Program-made: the position numbers and the translations under genes
Shown: positions 55,619 through 63,503 of the stretch, one piece after another
Numbering within the stretch: the first letter of the stretch is position 1
Layout: every line of letters starts with the position of its first letter
Notes under the pieces: generated by a model
What the model was told of the DNA's origin: nothing
The model's input: only the letters and a program-made list of their open reading frames with translations
Databases searched by the model: none
Assembly (NCBI RefSeq): GCF_000385335.1
Contig: NZ_ARWA01000001.1
Coordinates: 1,876,001-1,940,000 of the forward strand
DNA length: 64,000 nucleotides
Source: Methyloferula stellata AR4
Lineage (GTDB): Bacteria; Pseudomonadota; Alphaproteobacteria; Rhizobiales; Beijerinckiaceae
Direction: 5' to 3'

Positions 55619-56149
55619 TCACGACAGTTTATGCCGGCGCACGAGCGAGATCGCGGCGACCATCACGATAATGAGAAAGGCCAGCACGCCGAGCTCGATC
55701 ATCGCGGCTTGAAACTGCTCAGCGCGTTCGGCCGACCATTTGGCCTGCTGCGCGACGTCCGAGTTTTCAAGCGAGATGACGAGGATCCGCCGGATGCAGG
55801 CGATCAGGCCGACGATCAGGAAAGGTTCGGGGCTCAATGTGCCGGACTGCAGCGAAGCGCGGATCGTATAAAGGATCTCGATCAGCATCAGCACGAAAAG
55901 CAGCCGGTCCATGACCGCGATGACGGCCGTTGTGCCCGTCCAATTCTGGAACCCTGCCCATAAGAGCCCGGTGGTGCCGGCGAGCGCCAATACGGCCGTG
56001 AGCGCCAATATCGCTCCAAGCACGATATAGATGAGCTGCTCGATGGTGAGGAAAATTCGGCTGGCAGAGTGGACGAGTTTCGTTTCGGCGGCGTGAATGA
56101 CCGGCGGCAGATTATCCGTCTTGAGCTCCCCGGGCTTGCTTTCAACCAT
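55619..56149 (-). CDS. PsiE-family membrane protein
   Basis: 176 residues from the ATG at 56149 with AAGGAG upstream. Four membrane segments (IEQLIYIVLGAILALTAVLA and others) and the family segment SPEPFLIVGLIACIRRILVI fit the PsiE (phosphate-starvation-inducible E) family. Function unknown. Convergent with the encapsulin operon. Confidence 0.82.
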   Translation of the reverse strand: MVESKPGELKTDNLPPVIHAAETKLVHSASRIFLTIEQLIYIVLGAILALTAVLALAGTTGLLWAGFQNWTGTTAVIAVMDRLLFVLMLIEILYTIRASLQSGTLSPEPFLIVGLIACIRRILVISLENSDVAQQAKWSAERAEQFQAAMIELGVLAFLIIVMVAAISLVRRHKLS

Positions 56150-56335
56150 ATCGTCTCCTTTGGATGCGGACGGTTTCAAAACCGCGGATCGGGCAACGCT
56201 TCGCGCGCAGGACATAAACGAACATCCTAAGAAAAACGCGAATCATGCAAGCTTAAAAGGCTAACCCATACGCGAGGGTAGACTTCGCTCATCCTGCGTG
56301 TCATCGCTCGCCCGAGCTGCATCTCGGAAGGAACC

Positions 56336-56806
56336 ATGCCGCATTCCGTTCCCCTCCATGTCAACGGGCATGCGGTCACGGTCGAGGTCGATGATCCGGG
56401 CATGCCGCTGCTCTTCGTTCTGCGTAATCGCCTCGATCTGGATAGCCCGCGCTTCGGCTGCGGGCTTGGCCAATGCGGCGCTTGCACCATTCATATCGAT
56501 GGCGAGGCGGTGCATTCCTGCATGGTGCCTGTGTCCGCACTGTCACCGGCGCAAAAGATCGTCACGCTGGAGGGATTGGGATCGCCCGACCATCCACATC
56601 CAGTCCGGCAGGCTTTCATCGGCGAACCGGCCATGCAATGTGGCTCCTGCGCCAGCGGCATGATCATGCGGGCGGCTGCCTTGCTCGCCAAAAGGCGCAA
56701 TCCGAGCGCGGCCGATATTCGCGATGCGCTTGCCGGTCATGCCTGCCGTTGCGGCGCGCAGTCACGCATCGTCCGCGCAGTCCAACGTGCGGCGCGTGCG
56801 CTGTGA
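56336..56806 (+). CDS. [2Fe-2S] small subunit of a xanthine-oxidase-family dehydrogenase (orphan)
   Basis: 156 residues of the IorA/CoxS type. A plant-type cluster domain has Cys42, Cys47, Cys50 and Cys62 (FGCGLGQCGACTIH), and an alpha-helical domain has Cys102, Cys105, Cys137 and Cys139 (QCGSCASGMIM, HACRCGAQ). It should transfer electrons in a molybdenum hydroxylase. The large molybdopterin subunit normally follows directly, but none is in this window: a 247-bp gap and a polyketide synthase come next. Confidence 0.88.
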   Translation: MPHSVPLHVNGHAVTVEVDDPGMPLLFVLRNRLDLDSPRFGCGLGQCGACTIHIDGEAVHSCMVPVSALSPAQKIVTLEGLGSPDHPHPVRQAFIGEPAMQCGSCASGMIMRAAALLAKRRNPSAADIRDALAGHACRCGAQSRIVRAVQRAARAL

Positions 56807-56906
56807 CTTCTGCGTCCTGATGCCGCGGTACGCAGAGGCGCGAATAGCTGACGGTGTGCATGAGCGTCTGCGCACAAGAGCGTGAGGAGGATTGCTGGAC
56901 GTTAGC

Positions 56907-56920
56907 ACATTATAATATAT
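56907..56920 (+). promoter_or_regulatory. Possible -10 box upstream of the polyketide synthase
   Basis: A TATAAT hexamer in an AT island (56911-56916) stands out in GC-rich sequence 137 bp before the polyketide synthase start. No good -35 box is seen at normal spacing, so this is tentative. Confidence 0.3.
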
Positions 56921-57052
56921 CAAGAGGTGCAGACACGCGTCATATAGGCACCGCGCGCCCTAAGCGCTCTTCGCGAGACGCGCGGTAGCGCCCCGCGCCA
57001 GCCTGATAGGCGCGGCGCAAGTGCGGGAGGCAGCCGCCGGAGTCTTGGTGAA

Positions 57053-58126
57053 ATGACGACCGCTTATATCAACAAAATCGCGACTGCGGTGCCGGACAAT
57101 GACGTTCACACGGCTTTTCTTACCTTTGCGCTGTCGCAGCTCGGCAACGACCCGCGCAAGGTCCAGGCATTTCAGCGCATGGCTGACAGAGGCGGTATCG
57201 ACCATCGCTACTCCTATTTCCTGCCGCGAACCGATTTGAGCAATGGCGCGCTCGATCACGATGGCTTCTATGTCCGCGGCCAGTTTCCGGATACGGCTGC
57301 GCGTATGCGCGCCTTCGAACGGCTGGCGCCGCAACTCGCGATCGATGCGGTCGAGCAGCTCGGCTTGGGGCCCGATCGCTCGACCATCACGCATCTTCTG
57401 ATCACCTGCTGCACCGGCTTTTCGGCGCCGGGACTGGATCTCGAAATCGTCGAGCGCTGCGGGCTTCATCCTTCAGTCGAGCGCACCATGATCGGGTTCA
57501 TGGGCTGCTATGCCGCGATGAACGCGCTGAAGCTCGCCCGCCATATCGTGCGTTCGGAGCCGAATGCGCGCGTGCTCGTCCTCAACCTTGAACTCTGCAC
57601 GCTGCATCTCAAAGAAACCGACGATCTTGAACAGATCCTGTCGTTCATGATCTTCGCCGATGGCTGTGCGGCAAGCCTCATCAGCGCCGAGCCGGCCGGT
57701 ATAGCGATGGATCGTTTTCATGCGGTGCTCGTTCCCGACACGAGCGATTCGATCACCTGGCACATAAGAGAGTCGGGCTTCGATATGGTCCTGTCGGGTA
57801 TGGTGCCCTCGATCATCCACAAGGTGCTCGCCGCCGAGATGGATGCGATTCTGGCCGGCGCGAAAGTGCCTTCGATCGATCTTTGGGCCGTGCATCCGGG
57901 CGGCCGCTCGGTGCTCGATGCGGTCCAGCACGCGCTGCGGCTTGGCCCGTCCGCGCTCACCGCGTCGCGCGACGTTTTGCGCCGCTTCGGCAATATGTCG
58001 TCGGCGACTGTGATGTTCGTTTTGAAATCAATGCTGCAGGCGCAGCCCAAGCAAGCGTCCGGCTGCGGCATGGCCTTCGGTCCCGGGCTCATCGCCGAGA
58101 CCATGCTGTTTCATACGGGGAATTAG
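57053..58126 (+). CDS. Type III polyketide synthase
   Basis: 357-residue chalcone-synthase-fold enzyme with the complete triad: Cys152 (GFMGCYAA), His281 (VHPGGRS) and Asn314 (GNMSSATVMF). Extends a starter acyl-CoA with malonyl units and cyclises it. Followed by a methyltransferase and an FAD-dependent oxygenase/reductase, as in the srsABC phenolic-lipid operon of Streptomyces, so an alkylresorcinol or alkylpyrone product is likely. Chain length is not predictable by eye. A hairpin repeat begins right after its stop. Confidence 0.93.
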   Translation: MTTAYINKIATAVPDNDVHTAFLTFALSQLGNDPRKVQAFQRMADRGGIDHRYSYFLPRTDLSNGALDHDGFYVRGQFPDTAARMRAFERLAPQLAIDAVEQLGLGPDRSTITHLLITCCTGFSAPGLDLEIVERCGLHPSVERTMIGFMGCYAAMNALKLARHIVRSEPNARVLVLNLELCTLHLKETDDLEQILSFMIFADGCAASLISAEPAGIAMDRFHAVLVPDTSDSITWHIRESGFDMVLSGMVPSIIHKVLAAEMDAILAGAKVPSIDLWAVHPGGRSVLDAVQHALRLGPSALTASRDVLRRFGNMSSATVMFVLKSMLQAQPKQASGCGMAFGPGLIAETMLFHTGN

Positions 58127-58172
58127 AGCATGATCCCAAAAAGTTGCAGACTTTTTGGAAAAGATTATGCGG
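58127..58172 (+). repeat. Stop-codon-abutting hairpin repeat (family A)
   Basis: AGCATGATCCCAAAAAGTTG ... CTTTTTGG ... ATTATGCGG starts at the base after the polyketide synthase TAG and fills most of the gap to the methyltransferase gene. Confidence 0.82.
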
Positions 58173-58190
58173 CAAAACAAGAGATAGAAG

Positions 58191-58898
58191 ATGTCGTTCC
58201 TCGCGGCACGCCGATTGACTCCTGAACGGCTCGACGCTTTGTCGGCAACCGACCGGCGCGCAATCGGCTCGCGGCGCGATCTCGTCTGGCTCAATTGGAT
58301 CATGAGGCATGACGCGATCGTGGCGGATGCCTTGCGCGCGGGCGCCGATATGCCGCCGCGCACTCTTCTCGAACTCGGTGCGGGCGATGGCAGCTTCATG
58401 CTGCGCGTCGCGCGCCGGCTCGCGCCCGTCTGGCCGGGCGTGGCAGTCACTTTGCTCGACCGGCAGGATCTCGTGAGCGAGGCAACGCGCGTTGGCTTTG
58501 CCGATCTCGGCTGGCAGGTCGAGACGAAGACGGCCGACGTCTTCGATGCGCTGAGCCCCGCTGAGCCGGATTTCTATGATGCGATCACGGCCAATCTCTT
58601 CCTGCATCATTTCGAGGGGGCCGCGCTGCGCAGCCTGCTCGCCGGTGCGGCGATCCGGACGAAGCTTTTTGTCGCGGCGGAACCGCGCCGGACAGCGCTC
58701 GCCTGGACAGCGAGCCGCATGATCTGGGTGCTCGGCTGCAACGACGTCAGCCGCCACGATGCGCGCGTCAGCGTCGAAGCGGGCTTCAAACATCAGGAAT
58801 TGTCCGGCATCTGGCCGGCTGACCAGACCTGGGCATTGGAGGAGCGGCGCGGCGGTCCGTTCACCCATATTTTTTCGGCGCGCCGCGAGGCGCCATGA
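58191..58898 (+). CDS. SAM-dependent methyltransferase
   Basis: 235-residue class I methyltransferase with the SAM-binding motif LLELGAGDGSFMLRV (about residue 60) and an NLFLHHF motif downstream. By context it should methylate the phenolic product of the preceding polyketide synthase, as SrsB does. Its last 4 bp overlap the next gene's start. Confidence 0.88.
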   Translation: MSFLAARRLTPERLDALSATDRRAIGSRRDLVWLNWIMRHDAIVADALRAGADMPPRTLLELGAGDGSFMLRVARRLAPVWPGVAVTLLDRQDLVSEATRVGFADLGWQVETKTADVFDALSPAEPDFYDAITANLFLHHFEGAALRSLLAGAAIRTKLFVAAEPRRTALAWTASRMIWVLGCNDVSRHDARVSVEAGFKHQELSGIWPADQTWALEERRGGPFTHIFSARREAP

Positions 58899-60088
58899 CA
58901 CGTTTTGATGCCGTTATCATCGGTGCCGGGCCAGCCGGCGCGACGACAGCGCTCGCACTCGCGCGGGCCGGATGGTCGGTCGCGCTGATCGAGAAAGTGC
59001 CATTCCCGCGTAAAAAAGTCTGCGGCGAGTTCATGTCGGCGACCAATGCGGCGCTCTTTGCCGACCTTGGCATAGAGGCTGCGATCCATGCCGAGACGGG
59101 GCCGGAGATCCGCCGCGTCGCGATCTTTGCCGGCACAGGGACCATTACCGCGCCTATGCCGCAGCACGCCGGAAAGAGGTCCGGCTGGGGGGTCGCCGTG
59201 GCGCGCGAAAGGCTCGACGATCTCTTGGTCCAAAATGCGGTGCAGGCGGGAGCCACGCTGCTCATGCCTTGGCGCGCGACCGCGCTTGCCCCCGATGGTA
59301 CCGACTTTATCTGCACAATCATGGACGGCGCCGAGACAAAAGAGATCCGGGCGCCGGTCGCCGTCATCGCACATGGGTCCTGGGAACGCGGCGATCTGCC
59401 GACGCAGAATATGCGGCCGCACCGGCCAAGCGATCTTCTCGCCTTCAAGGCGCGCTTCCGCGATGCGGCGCTTGCCTCCGATTTGATGCCGCTGATCGTC
59501 TTTCCCGGCGGCTATGGCGGGATGGTCAACAGCAGCGGCAAAACCCTGTCGCTGACATGCTGCATCCGCCGCGACATGCTGCAAGACGTGCGGCGCCGCC
59601 ATCAAGGCAGCGCCGCCGATGCGGTTCTTGCGCATATCGGCGCGCATTGCCGCGGTGCGCGCGAGGTATTGCGAGAGGCGGTGCTCGAAGCGCCGCCGCT
59701 CGCAGCGGGTCCGATCGCGCCCGGCATAAGGCCGCGCTATGCGCAGGGCTTCTTCCGCGTCGGCAATCTTGCCGGCGAGGCGCATCCGATCGTGGCCGAA
59801 GGCATCAGCATGGCGATGCAGTCCGGCTGGCTTCTCGCGCGCTTGCTGACGAGCCGCACCGAGGTCGGGCAGGGGCGCGATCTCGATGCCATAGGCGCTC
59901 TCTACGCGAAGCGATGGCGGCAGGCTTTCGCGCCGCGCATCCATGCGGCATCGCTCTTCGCGCATCTCGCCATGCAGCCCGTGGCGCCTGCGCTGCTCGG
60001 GCCCGTTCTCACGCGCTTTCCGGCCATGTTGACTCTCGCCGCAAGGCTCAGCGGCAAGACAAGGCTCGATGCCTTTCGCGATGGATGA
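58895..60088 (+). CDS. FAD-dependent oxidoreductase
   Basis: 397 residues with an N-terminal FAD-binding GAGPAGATTALALARAG and a later VGNLAGEAHPIVAEGIS (FAD pyrophosphate/ribose motif), similar to the geranylgeranyl-reductase and aromatic-hydroxylase superfamily. As SrsC-like enzyme it may hydroxylate the alkylresorcinol to a hydroquinone/quinone. Coupled to the methyltransferase by an ATGA overlap. Hydroxylase versus reductase cannot be settled from sequence. Confidence 0.86.
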   Translation: MTRFDAVIIGAGPAGATTALALARAGWSVALIEKVPFPRKKVCGEFMSATNAALFADLGIEAAIHAETGPEIRRVAIFAGTGTITAPMPQHAGKRSGWGVAVARERLDDLLVQNAVQAGATLLMPWRATALAPDGTDFICTIMDGAETKEIRAPVAVIAHGSWERGDLPTQNMRPHRPSDLLAFKARFRDAALASDLMPLIVFPGGYGGMVNSSGKTLSLTCCIRRDMLQDVRRRHQGSAADAVLAHIGAHCRGAREVLREAVLEAPPLAAGPIAPGIRPRYAQGFFRVGNLAGEAHPIVAEGISMAMQSGWLLARLLTSRTEVGQGRDLDAIGALYAKRWRQAFAPRIHAASLFAHLAMQPVAPALLGPVLTRFPAMLTLAARLSGKTRLDAFRDG

Positions 60089-60598
60089 ACAGAATCTTCA
60101 GCCGACTCGGCAGAGCTGAGTCCTCTGTGTCGTGGCGGCCTTAGGAGGACAACGGGCCGGTCTTTCTGCCCCAAATGTGCCAAGTATTTATACTTATACG
60201 TATAAGTATAAATACATATTATTCAGCCATTATGCAGGAGCTTTGAGTTGCATTTTTGTGTCAATATTTGAAAATTCGTTTGTGGATACGCTAATTTAGG
60301 AAATTTTTAACGAGATTATTTAAATTAGATCTATGAATTTCAATCAAATCACAGCCCAGCCTGAAGCCGATTCACGCATATTTTGCGTTGAAGCGCGCGG
60401 CAAAACGAAGGGGTGCGGCTGGCCCGGCGCTTTTCGCCCGAGACGAAAAATTGCCGTCGCCAACGGCTCGCTGGTTTTACCGCGTTTAGCTCGGCGATCG
60501 GCGTCAAGGTCATCAGTCAGGTTGCGTGAAGACGGTCTCGAGACCCGCGTCGCGTCGATTGAAATGCAACCTTCAGACTTAGATCAGGAGTCAGCATC
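60089..60598. other. AT-rich intergenic region with a 32-bp perfect palindrome
   Basis: 510 bp between the flavoprotein and the autotransporter genes. It drops sharply in GC around 60181-60330. A perfect 32-bp palindrome lies at 60184-60215. A 107-codon frame (60333-60656) overlaps the autotransporter start and is not convincing. Confidence 0.6.
60184..60215. repeat. Perfect 32-bp AT-rich palindrome
   Basis: Centre at 60199/60200. All 16 base pairs match with no spacer; the left half reads GTATTTATACTTATAC. Could be a protein-binding operator, a cruciform-prone site or a transcription-end hairpin; no T-run follows. Confidence 0.9.
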
Positions 60599-62554
60599 GT
60601 GCCAACTTCGCGTGCGCCCCTCTTACGTGCCGAATTTCCCGCAAAGCGAGGAGTGACCGCAACCTGCGCGGCTCTTGGACTGATGATGATCGCGGCACCT
60701 TCCGCGCGCGCTCAGGCGCCATCGCTTGGGACCGCGGGAAGCTTTGGAGTCTTGGCCGGCTCGACGGTGACCAATACCGGCTCAAGCGTGATCAATGGAA
60801 ACGTCGGTGTGTGGCCTGGCACGACCGTGATCGGATTCCCGCCCGGCATCGTGACCGCACCATCAACAATTTCGGCAGGCAACGCGGTTGCGCAACAGGC
60901 ACAATTAGACAACATGACGGCGTATAACCAGCTGGCCGCTACACCGATCACGGTAAACCTCTCGGGTCAGGATCTTGGCGGCAAAAACCTTGTCGCAGGC
61001 GTCTACGGTTTCAATAACGCGGCACAATTGACCGGGACCCTCGTCCTCAATGGGCAGGGCAATCCCAATTCCGTCTTCATCTTCAACATCAACAGCACGC
61101 TGACCACGGCCAGCGCTTCGAGCATTTTGCTCATCAACGGCGCCCAGGCGAACCATGTGTTCTTTAGAGTGGGCAGTTCCGCGACACTCGGCACGTCCAC
61201 ATCGTTTGAGGGAGACATTCTCGCGCTGACGAGCATCACGCTCGATACCGGCGCCACGATTATCTGCGGTGATGCTTTGGCGCAAAACGGCGCTGTCACT
61301 TTGGATAGCAATACGATTACCGTCTGCACGGCTGCCGGGGGTGCCGGGGGTTCGGTCTTGGCAGGGCTGCCGGCCAATGCCACGGCAAATGAACGTGCCG
61401 TCGCCATTGCCATCGATAATTTCCTGAGAAATGGCGGAACTCTGCCGTCCGCCTTCGTGAATCTCATTGCATTCTCGTCACCCGCGCAATTGGCGGCGGC
61501 GTTCGATCAGCTTTCTGGAGAGGCTGGCACCGGCACCGCTCAGGCGGGCACGCAGGCGATGAATTCCTTCCTGTCGCTGGTGATGAATCCATTTGCCGGA
61601 GACAATCGCCCCTTCTCGGAAACACCGGTGCGGCGTCCTTTGATCATTAAGGGGCCGCTGCCCGCTGCTCCCGCCGGTCCGGAGCCGAGTCGGTGGGGCG
61701 TCTGGGCGGCGGGATATGGTGGGCAAGGCCAGGGGTATGGGGACGTTGCCGGAGTCGGAAGCCACGACCGGTCGGTCAGCAACGCCGGTTCTGTCGTTGG
61801 TCTCGACTATCTCGTTCTGCCGAACACGGTGGCTGGTTTTGCACTCGGCGGAGGCGGCACGCGCTTTGGACTGTCGGACGCACTTGGCGGCGGCCATAGC
61901 GACATGGCGCAGGCCGCCGTTTATGCCTCGACGCGGATCAATGCAGCCTATCTCTCCGGCGCACTCGCCTATGCTTGGAGCCGCGCGACCACCGACCGCT
62001 ATGTGAGTCTGACGGAGGTCGACCATCTCACCGCGAATTTCTCGACCAATAATATCGGCGGCCGGATCGAAGGCGGATATCGCTTTGCTCTCCCCTATGT
62101 CGGCTTGCCGGGCCGGATGGGCTTCATCCCTTACGCCGCCGTGCAGGCACAGAGCTTCTTCACGCCTGCCTATAGCGAGGGAGCGACTCTGGGCCTCCCG
62201 ACTTTCGCGCTTTCATACGCGTCGCAGACGATCACCACGACCCGTACCGAGCTCGGCGCTTGGTTCGATTGGGCGACGCCTGGCGATTATGGAACGACGC
62301 TGGTGCTGCGCACCCGCGCGGCCTGGGCTAATGACCATTGGTCCAGGCCGAGCACAAATGCGATGTTCGAGACCTTGCCCGGATCGAACTTCAGCGTGAT
62401 CGGCGCAGCGCCGCCCCGCGATTCGGCGCTCACCTCGCTCGAAGCGGAAGTCTGGTTCAAGAGCGGCTTTTCAATCGCCGTACGATTCGATGGCGAATTT
62501 GCCGAGAACGCGCAGAGATACACCGGCCTCGGCGTGTTGCGCTACGTCTGGTGA
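60599..62554 (+). CDS. Ice-binding-like (DUF3494) domain fused to an autotransporter beta-barrel
   Basis: 651 residues from a GTG with AGGAG eight bases upstream. A signal peptide ends near SARAQA (residue 39). A DUF3494 domain covers about 41-245 (LGTAGSFGVLAGSTVTNTG, VFIFNINSTLTT, NHVFFRVGSSATLGT). A linker (about 250-345) follows, containing NFLRNGGTLPSAF as in other autotransporter proteins. A C-terminal beta-barrel of about 285 residues ends with VLRYVW. DUF3494 domains bind ice in some microbes; here it would be displayed on the cell surface. Adhesion is an equally possible role. Confidence 0.87.
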   Translation: MPTSRAPLLRAEFPAKRGVTATCAALGLMMIAAPSARAQAPSLGTAGSFGVLAGSTVTNTGSSVINGNVGVWPGTTVIGFPPGIVTAPSTISAGNAVAQQAQLDNMTAYNQLAATPITVNLSGQDLGGKNLVAGVYGFNNAAQLTGTLVLNGQGNPNSVFIFNINSTLTTASASSILLINGAQANHVFFRVGSSATLGTSTSFEGDILALTSITLDTGATIICGDALAQNGAVTLDSNTITVCTAAGGAGGSVLAGLPANATANERAVAIAIDNFLRNGGTLPSAFVNLIAFSSPAQLAAAFDQLSGEAGTGTAQAGTQAMNSFLSLVMNPFAGDNRPFSETPVRRPLIIKGPLPAAPAGPEPSRWGVWAAGYGGQGQGYGDVAGVGSHDRSVSNAGSVVGLDYLVLPNTVAGFALGGGGTRFGLSDALGGGHSDMAQAAVYASTRINAAYLSGALAYAWSRATTDRYVSLTEVDHLTANFSTNNIGGRIEGGYRFALPYVGLPGRMGFIPYAAVQAQSFFTPAYSEGATLGLPTFALSYASQTITTTRTELGAWFDWATPGDYGTTLVLRTRAAWANDHWSRPSTNAMFETLPGSNFSVIGAAPPRDSALTSLEAEVWFKSGFSIAVRFDGEFAENAQRYTGLGVLRYVW

Positions 62555-62627
62555 ATGAGACCGCTTAGTCGCGCGCGTGAGATTTAAAATTATATATCGT
62601 CGCCATGTTCCCATCTTTTGTTTTGAC

Positions 62628-62670
62628 GCATGATCTCGTCCAAAAAGTCTGCTACTTTTTGGGATGATGC
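62628..62670 (-). repeat. Hairpin repeat (family A, minus orientation)
   Basis: GCATCATCCCAAAAAGTAGC ... CTTTTTGG ... GATCATGC on the minus strand, 12 bp downstream of the hemP stop codon. Confidence 0.8.
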
Positions 62671-62682
62671 TCCAGCACCTGG

Positions 62683-62862
62683 TCACTTCGTCAAAATGAG
62701 TTTGTCTTTGGCGGTAATCCGCAACCGGTAGCGCTCGCCTTCGTGAATCAGCACGGCTTCGCGGGAATCGGCCAAGAGGTCGCGCACGTTGATGACCGGC
62801 ACGTCGGGCTTTGGCTTTTCCGGCTTCGATGCAGATGTTTCATCGGCTTTTTCACCGGCCAT
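62683..62862 (-). CDS. hemP: Hemin uptake protein HemP
   Basis: A 59-residue protein, easily missed because of its size. The conserved part reads VPVINVRDLLADSREAVLIH then EGERYRLRITAKDKLILTK, matching HemP across its whole length; a Lys/Glu/Pro-rich N-terminal extension precedes it. HemP is associated with heme uptake and, in some alphaproteobacteria, acts as a regulator of heme-transport genes. Divergent from a heme monooxygenase gene, sharing its upstream region. Confidence 0.88.
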   Translation of the reverse strand: MAGEKADETSASKPEKPKPDVPVINVRDLLADSREAVLIHEGERYRLRITAKDKLILTK

Positions 62863-62924
62863 GCCCGTCTCCCCACGTCGACCGGATTGAGACGATGTGG
62901 TCCAATAATGTGCGCTCCTGCCAG

Positions 62925-62993
62925 TTTAGAACTAGAATAAATTAAAAGTATTCTTTGGAATACTTACGCAACTATTTGGTATTCTTCGGAATA
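62925..62993. promoter_or_regulatory. Twin palindromes between hemP and the heme monooxygenase
   Basis: Two similar palindromes lie 31 bp apart centre to centre: AGTATTC-TTTG-GAATACT (62947-62964) and TATTC-TTCG-GAATA (62980-62993). A TTTAGAA half-site at 62925 resembles part of the alphaproteobacterial Irr box. They are candidate iron/heme-responsive operators for both genes. Confidence 0.5.
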
Positions 62994-63103
62994 GTCAAGT
63001 CATGCTGAGGCAATCAACTGTTGAAATAAGCTGAAGGAAGCGCCCTTGCCGGGACAAGCCGCGCGCCATAGGTTCCGGCCACGAGAAAGATTGAGGACAG
63101 CCC

Positions 63104-63445
63104 ATGTTCATCGCCATGAACCGTTTCAAGGTCATCAAGGATCGCACGGAGGCTTTCGAAGAAGCCTGGCTGACGCGCCAGTCGCGTCTTCACGAATTGC
63201 CGGGATTTGTTGAATTTCATCTTCTCAAAGGGCCGGAGCGCGAGGATCATATTCTTTATGTCTCGCACACCATCTGGAACTCGAAGGACGAGTTCACGGC
63301 CTGGACGAATTCCGAGCAGTTTCGCGCCGCCCATGCCAATGCCGGCACCGGTCAGGACAAGCCGAAGACGATCGGCCATCCCGAGTTCGAAGGTTTTGAG
63401 GCCATTCAGACCGTGACCAATCCGGCTTTGAAGGCGGCGGAATAA
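63104..63445 (+). CDS. IsdG/HmoA-like heme-degrading monooxygenase (ABM domain)
   Basis: 113-residue ferredoxin-like dimeric fold. The catalytic triad of IsdG-type enzymes is in register: Asn6 (FIAMNRF), Trp67 (FTAWTN) and His77 (RAAHAN). Breaks open heme to release iron. Located opposite hemP, which supports a heme-iron role over general antibiotic-monooxygenase activity. A hairpin repeat starts at the base after its stop. Confidence 0.87.
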   Translation: MFIAMNRFKVIKDRTEAFEEAWLTRQSRLHELPGFVEFHLLKGPEREDHILYVSHTIWNSKDEFTAWTNSEQFRAAHANAGTGQDKPKTIGHPEFEGFEAIQTVTNPALKAAE

Positions 63446-63492
63446 AGCATCGGACTCAAAAGTAGGAACCGGTTTTGGGAAAAATCCGATGC
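63446..63492 (+). repeat. Stop-codon-abutting hairpin repeat (family C)
   Basis: AGCATCGGACTCAAAAG ... GGTTTTGGG ... ATCCGATGC begins directly after the TAA of the heme monooxygenase gene; closely matches the copy after prpB. Confidence 0.82.
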
Positions 63493-63503
63493 GTTAATAA
63501 AAA

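Noticed and set aside
60333-60656. A 107-codon frame overlapping the start of the autotransporter gene
   Set aside because: Arg/Ser-rich, overlaps a well-supported start with AGGAG, and has no domain.
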